Assembly (NCBI RefSeq): GCF_003351105.1
Contig: NZ_NKRG01000007.1
Span: forward strand, 37,795 to 101,794
DNA from: Thermosipho africanus Ob7
GTDB lineage: Bacteria > Thermotogota > Thermotogae > Thermotogales > Fervidobacteriaceae
DNA: 64,000 nt
Direction: 5' to 3'
Shown: piece after piece, positions 62,979 to 64,000 of the stretch
Layout of the letters: the number at the start of each line of letters is the position of its first letter
Numbering within the stretch: position 1 is the first letter of the stretch
Program-made: the position numbers and the translations under genes
Notes under the pieces: model-generated
What the model saw: the letters and a program-made list of their open reading frames with translations, nothing else
What the model was told of the DNA's origin: nothing
The model's database searches: none

Positions 62979-63856
62979 TTATTATCACCGTCATATTTAA
63001 AAAGTTCTAATTTGAAAATTATAAAGATTGAAAATAAGACAGAGATAAATAAAGAAATATATGGATTAAAAAGAAAATAAAATCCATTTAGTGAAAAGAA
63101 CAAATATATTATTAGAAAAACAAATACAGCTTTTCTCCTATCTTTTACCTTTTCAAACACTTTATTAAAAATATTATTTTTGTCATTTTCTATCGAATGC
63201 TTTTTGTAGATTATTTTTCTAAATATACCCGCAGCTGTATCTAATAAATATGGTAAAAGAACTATGATAGAAGCAAAAAAGTATACATATCCCTTTGAAA
63301 GGGAAGAAATTACTGAAATTCCAAAAATACTTCCAATAGCGTATTTTCCTGTGTTTCCCAGGAAAATTTTTCTTGTTGAGAAATTATAAATTACATAAGC
63401 GATTAAAGAGCCAGAAATGGAAAGTAGAAAGTATTTATTGAATGGAACTGAGATAGTTAAAACTAAAAAAAGTGAGGAGATTAAAAATACAATAGAAAGA
63501 GGATTTCTTTTTTCCTCTTTATTTTGTATTGAGTTAATTATGAATATAAAGAATAAAATAGCTATTATTAAATCAACGGGATTTGATAAATATTGACTTA
63601 CTGCAAGGTACCCTAATAATGCTTCTATAGAAAGCTTTATCAAATAATTTATTGTTTTAAAGTCAAGGTAAATACCTAAAAATCCAAATATAATAATATA
63701 AAATTTTTGAAAAATATTAAACGGTGTACAAAGTAATAGTGAAAAAATAATAGATAATCCACCAAAATATGGAATGTTATACTTAATAGATATTTTTCTT
63801 ATTATAGGAAGTGATATAAGTGATAATAAAAACGAAAGAATAAAAGACCAGAGCAT
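62975..63856 (-). CDS. MraY/WecA-like membrane protein, active site degenerate
   Basis: This 293-aa protein has about ten helices laid out like polyprenyl-phosphate sugar-phosphate transferases. It retains a Gly-Gly near residue 32 (IPYFGGLSI), LGIYLDFKTINYLIKL, NSIQNKEEKRN and IFLGNTGKYAIGS. In active MraY/WecA these places read D-D, N-x-x-N-x-x-D-G and F-x-G-D-x-G. Here the first Asp, the D-G and the last Asp are lost (replaced by Leu or Tyr, Lys/Arg and Asn). It may be inactive or do another job. AGGAGG precedes the ATG, and it follows an unidentified gene by ten bases. Confidence 0.7.
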   Translation of the reverse strand: MLWSFILSFLLSLISLPIIRKISIKYNIPYFGGLSIIFSLLLCTPFNIFQKFYIIIFGFLGIYLDFKTINYLIKLSIEALLGYLAVSQYLSNPVDLIIAILFFIFIINSIQNKEEKRNPLSIVFLISSLFLVLTISVPFNKYFLLSISGSLIAYVIYNFSTRKIFLGNTGKYAIGSIFGISVISSLSKGYVYFFASIIVLLPYLLDTAAGIFRKIIYKKHSIENDKNNIFNKVFEKVKDRRKAVFVFLIIYLFFSLNGFYFLFNPYISLFISVLFSIFIIFKLELFKYDGDNK

Positions 63857-63865
63857 TTTTTCCTC

Positions 63866-64000
63866 CTATACTTCGTTTTTTTCTAATTTTTCTGTATTCT
63901 TTAAAATTTGGTTGAAAATTTCCAACTTTTCTGAAGCTTTTTCTACATGTTTTCCTTCAAGTAAATCGTATCTGATAGCATTTGAAAGCGATGGTGAACT
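63866..64000 (-). CDS. unidentified gene, 3' end only
   Basis: The last 44 codons and a TAG stop (63866-63868) of a gene running in from the right edge. The peptide reads SSPSLSNAIRYDLLEG, then a Lys/Glu-rich helix ending LEKNEV. I cannot identify it from this much. Its stop overlaps the ribosome site of the MraY-like gene, so it belongs to the same operon. Confidence 0.6.
   Translation of the reverse strand, partial: SSPSLSNAIRYDLLEGKHVEKASEKLEIFNQILKNTEKLEKNEV

Noticed and set aside
1..64000. tRNA, rRNA, CRISPR, IS or prophage features
   Set aside because: Gaps are nearly all under 100 bases and the largest (340 bases) has no cloverleaf, spaced repeats or terminal inverted repeats. No transposase, integrase or phage-like protein is encoded.

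Overview
The window looks like a piece of chromosome from a thermophilic bacterium of the order Thermotogales, most likely Thermosipho or a close relative (inference). The evidence is the very AT-rich sequence, strong GGAGG-type ribosome sites, several TTG starts, a recalled close match to the Thermotoga maritima maltosyltransferase, a CheX of T. maritima length (155 aa), a TreT-type trehalose synthase, and many secreted proteins with predicted outer-membrane (toga) barrels. Genes are densely packed. I saw no tRNA, rRNA, CRISPR array, insertion sequence or phage gene.

Region 1 (1-13.35 kb, minus strand) is one apparently uninterrupted 14-gene operon. It runs from a lytic transglycosylase through fliF, fliG, a DnaQ-type exonuclease, a PIN-PhoH ATPase, a 185-aa unknown protein, a YhaN-like membrane ATPase, pyrH, the ribosome-assembly GTPase rbgA, cheX, a nucleosidase, ddl and an alpha/beta hydrolase to a membrane-anchored MurF cut off by the left edge. 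Region 2 (13.39-16.93 kb, plus) is DUF177-rpmF-plsX-glmS. Region 3 (17.0-24.0 kb, minus) holds an active/inactive M16 peptidase pair, then mreB-flgF-flgG preceded by an EamA transporter and a LOG-family protein.

Region 4 (24.1-45.7 kb) is mostly sugar metabolism. It has a GPH-type symporter whose 5' end carries an A8 frameshift, ileS, a CheY, a pullulanase-maltosyltransferase operon, a TetR-controlled ABC exporter operon, an unusual methyl-accepting protein, and a divergent trehalose-type locus. That locus is treT plus a ROK regulator on one side and a binding protein, two permeases and an amidase on the other. Both of its promoters carry the same TTCGAA-N-TTCGAA operator at the same distance from the -10 box. 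No transport ATPase is encoded there.

Region 5 (45.7-58.1 kb) is an envelope cluster of little-known proteins: a VWA lipoprotein, a small barrel protein, an LPP20-like lipoprotein, and three CsgG-like proteins with C-terminal barrels, two of which share an undescribed tyrosine/glycine-rich module. A 1079-aa O-antigen-ligase-like membrane protein and a DUF4382 lipoprotein follow. This is the best candidate for an undescribed system. Region 6 (58.1-64 kb, minus) has a purine permease, a small coiled-coil protein, a DegT aminotransferase, nth, ribF, a VanZ-like protein, a MraY/WecA-like protein that has lost its acidic active-site motifs, and the 3' end of an unidentified gene.

Most promoters I could find share an extended -10 of the form TGN-TATAAT. 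All functional calls are from reading the sequence and recalled family motifs; no search was run.
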